Assembly: GCF_001940785.1 (NCBI RefSeq)
Contig: NZ_MSLS01000009.1
Span: 1 to 64,000 of the forward strand
Source: Bacillus sp. MRMR6
GTDB lineage: Bacteria; Bacillota; Bacilli; Bacillales; Cytobacillaceae
Direction: 5' to 3'
DNA length: 64,000 nt
The notes under the pieces were generated by a model, which was not told the origin of the DNA, ran no database searches, and saw nothing but the letters and a program-made list of their open reading frames with translations. Below, piece by piece: positions 63,562 through 64,000 of the stretch (position 1 is its first letter; each line of letters opens with the position of its first letter). The position numbers and the translations under genes are program-made.

Positions 63562-64000
63562 ATGGTCAATCAAGCAGATAGTGTTAGAATAACTGAATTT
63601 CCGATTGATCCTTTGTTTACGAATAGATGGTCACCCCGCTCGTTTTTAGAAAAAGAGGTTCCGAACGATATTTTATTAAGTCTATTTGAAGCTGCTAAAT
63701 GGGCAGCCTCAGCAAATAACTTACAGCCTTGGAAATTTATCATTGCCCGTACCGAGCAAGTACGGAAGAAATTTCATTCGTTCATCCTCCCAGGCAACCT
63801 CGTATGGTGTCAGAAAGCACCTGTATTTGCTCTGATTCTTTCCGAGAAAACACGAGACGGAAAAACGATTCGTACACATGCTTTTGACACAGGGATGGCA
63901 AGTGCAAACCTTGTTTTAGAAGCAACCAACAAAGGTCTCGTCACCCATTTCATGGGCGGAATCAATCTGAAGCTTGCAAGAGAAGTATTAAACATTCCCG
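63562..64000 (+). CDS. Nitroreductase family protein, 3' part off the right edge
   Basis: The frame starts at ATG 63562 behind CGGAGG and is open to the edge (146 codons seen). It shows the nitroreductase start (RWSPRSF), then AKWAASANNLQPWKFIIAR, which contacts FMN, and TGMASANLVLEATNKGL. Members are FMN-dependent, NAD(P)H-using reductases of nitro compounds, quinones and others. The C-terminus and the partner residues are outside the window. Confidence 0.85.
   Translation, partial: MVNQADSVRITEFPIDPLFTNRWSPRSFLEKEVPNDILLSLFEAAKWAASANNLQPWKFIIARTEQVRKKFHSFILPGNLVWCQKAPVFALILSEKTRDGKTIRTHAFDTGMASANLVLEATNKGLVTHFMGGINLKLAREVLNIP

Overview
The window reads as chromosome of a low-GC, Gram-positive, probably spore-forming Bacillaceae bacterium (Bacillus/Neobacillus type). 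The signs are strong GGAGG ribosome sites, frequent TTG and GTG starts, a ComK-like regulator, a DUF3231 protein, LytR-CpsA-Psr and EcsC proteins, and a XylR/CcpA-style xylose locus. I saw no rRNA, tRNA, CRISPR array, transposase or prophage. Naming the genus is inference.

Layout. 1-1.0 kb: the start of a DoxX gene running off the left edge, then a mosaic pseudogene (ABC ATPase head joined to an EAL-domain piece). 1.3-3.0 kb: a regulatory island with a small sigma-70 factor, a ComK-like protein and a small XRE regulator. 3.3-6.1 kb: a GNAT acetyltransferase and a LysR regulator divergent from a two-gene chromate-type transporter. 6.1-9.3 kb: a D-Ala-D-Ala carboxypeptidase behind a VanRS-like two-component system. 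9.8-11.2 kb: a frameshifted secreted protein with choline-binding-type repeats. 11.5-19.8 kb: an exopolysaccharide locus (epimerase, priming sugar transferase, three glycosyltransferases, flippase, polymerase). 19.8-29.6 kb: two very large secreted proteins, a two-nuclease protein and a protein with two tandem 5'-nucleotidase modules; together they could turn external nucleic acid into nucleosides and phosphate. 30-44.6 kb: mixed housekeeping and accessory genes (LCP, LOG, truncated flagellin fused to a peptidase remnant, TetR/beta-lactamase-fold pair, phosphoesterase, EcsC, Trm11-like, DinB, ArgH-like, a lipoprotein, GyrI-like). 45-62.6 kb: a complete xylan/xylose utilisation region. 62.8-64 kb: a second DoxX gene and the start of a nitroreductase.

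The xylan region works as one pathway: secreted GH10 xylanase, a sugar ABC importer with a YesMN-type two-component system, deacetylation (Axe2-type esterase and a CE4 deacetylase without a signal peptide), GH52 beta-xylosidase, an aldo/keto reductase and a Gfo/Idh/MocA dehydrogenase, then xylose isomerase and xylulokinase. A ROK-type XylR sits at the end. Three 31-bp XylR-type operators lie over the -35 boxes of three promoters with identical geometry, and two cre-like sites suggest CcpA control.

The less expected signals are these. A dispersed two-module repeat (hairpin 'A' around GGGACGGTTCT, and 'B' GTGACAGGCACC-like) is noticed only right of 36.6 kb, apart from one degenerate B-like match near 3.28 kb, and often lies on stop codons. 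Eight 20-bp tandem repeats flank the flagellin scar. The comK-like gene probably starts at a non-ATG codon behind a tiny leader ORF. The DoxX gene and its upstream region are duplicated 62 kb apart. Several genes are joined or cut by deletions.
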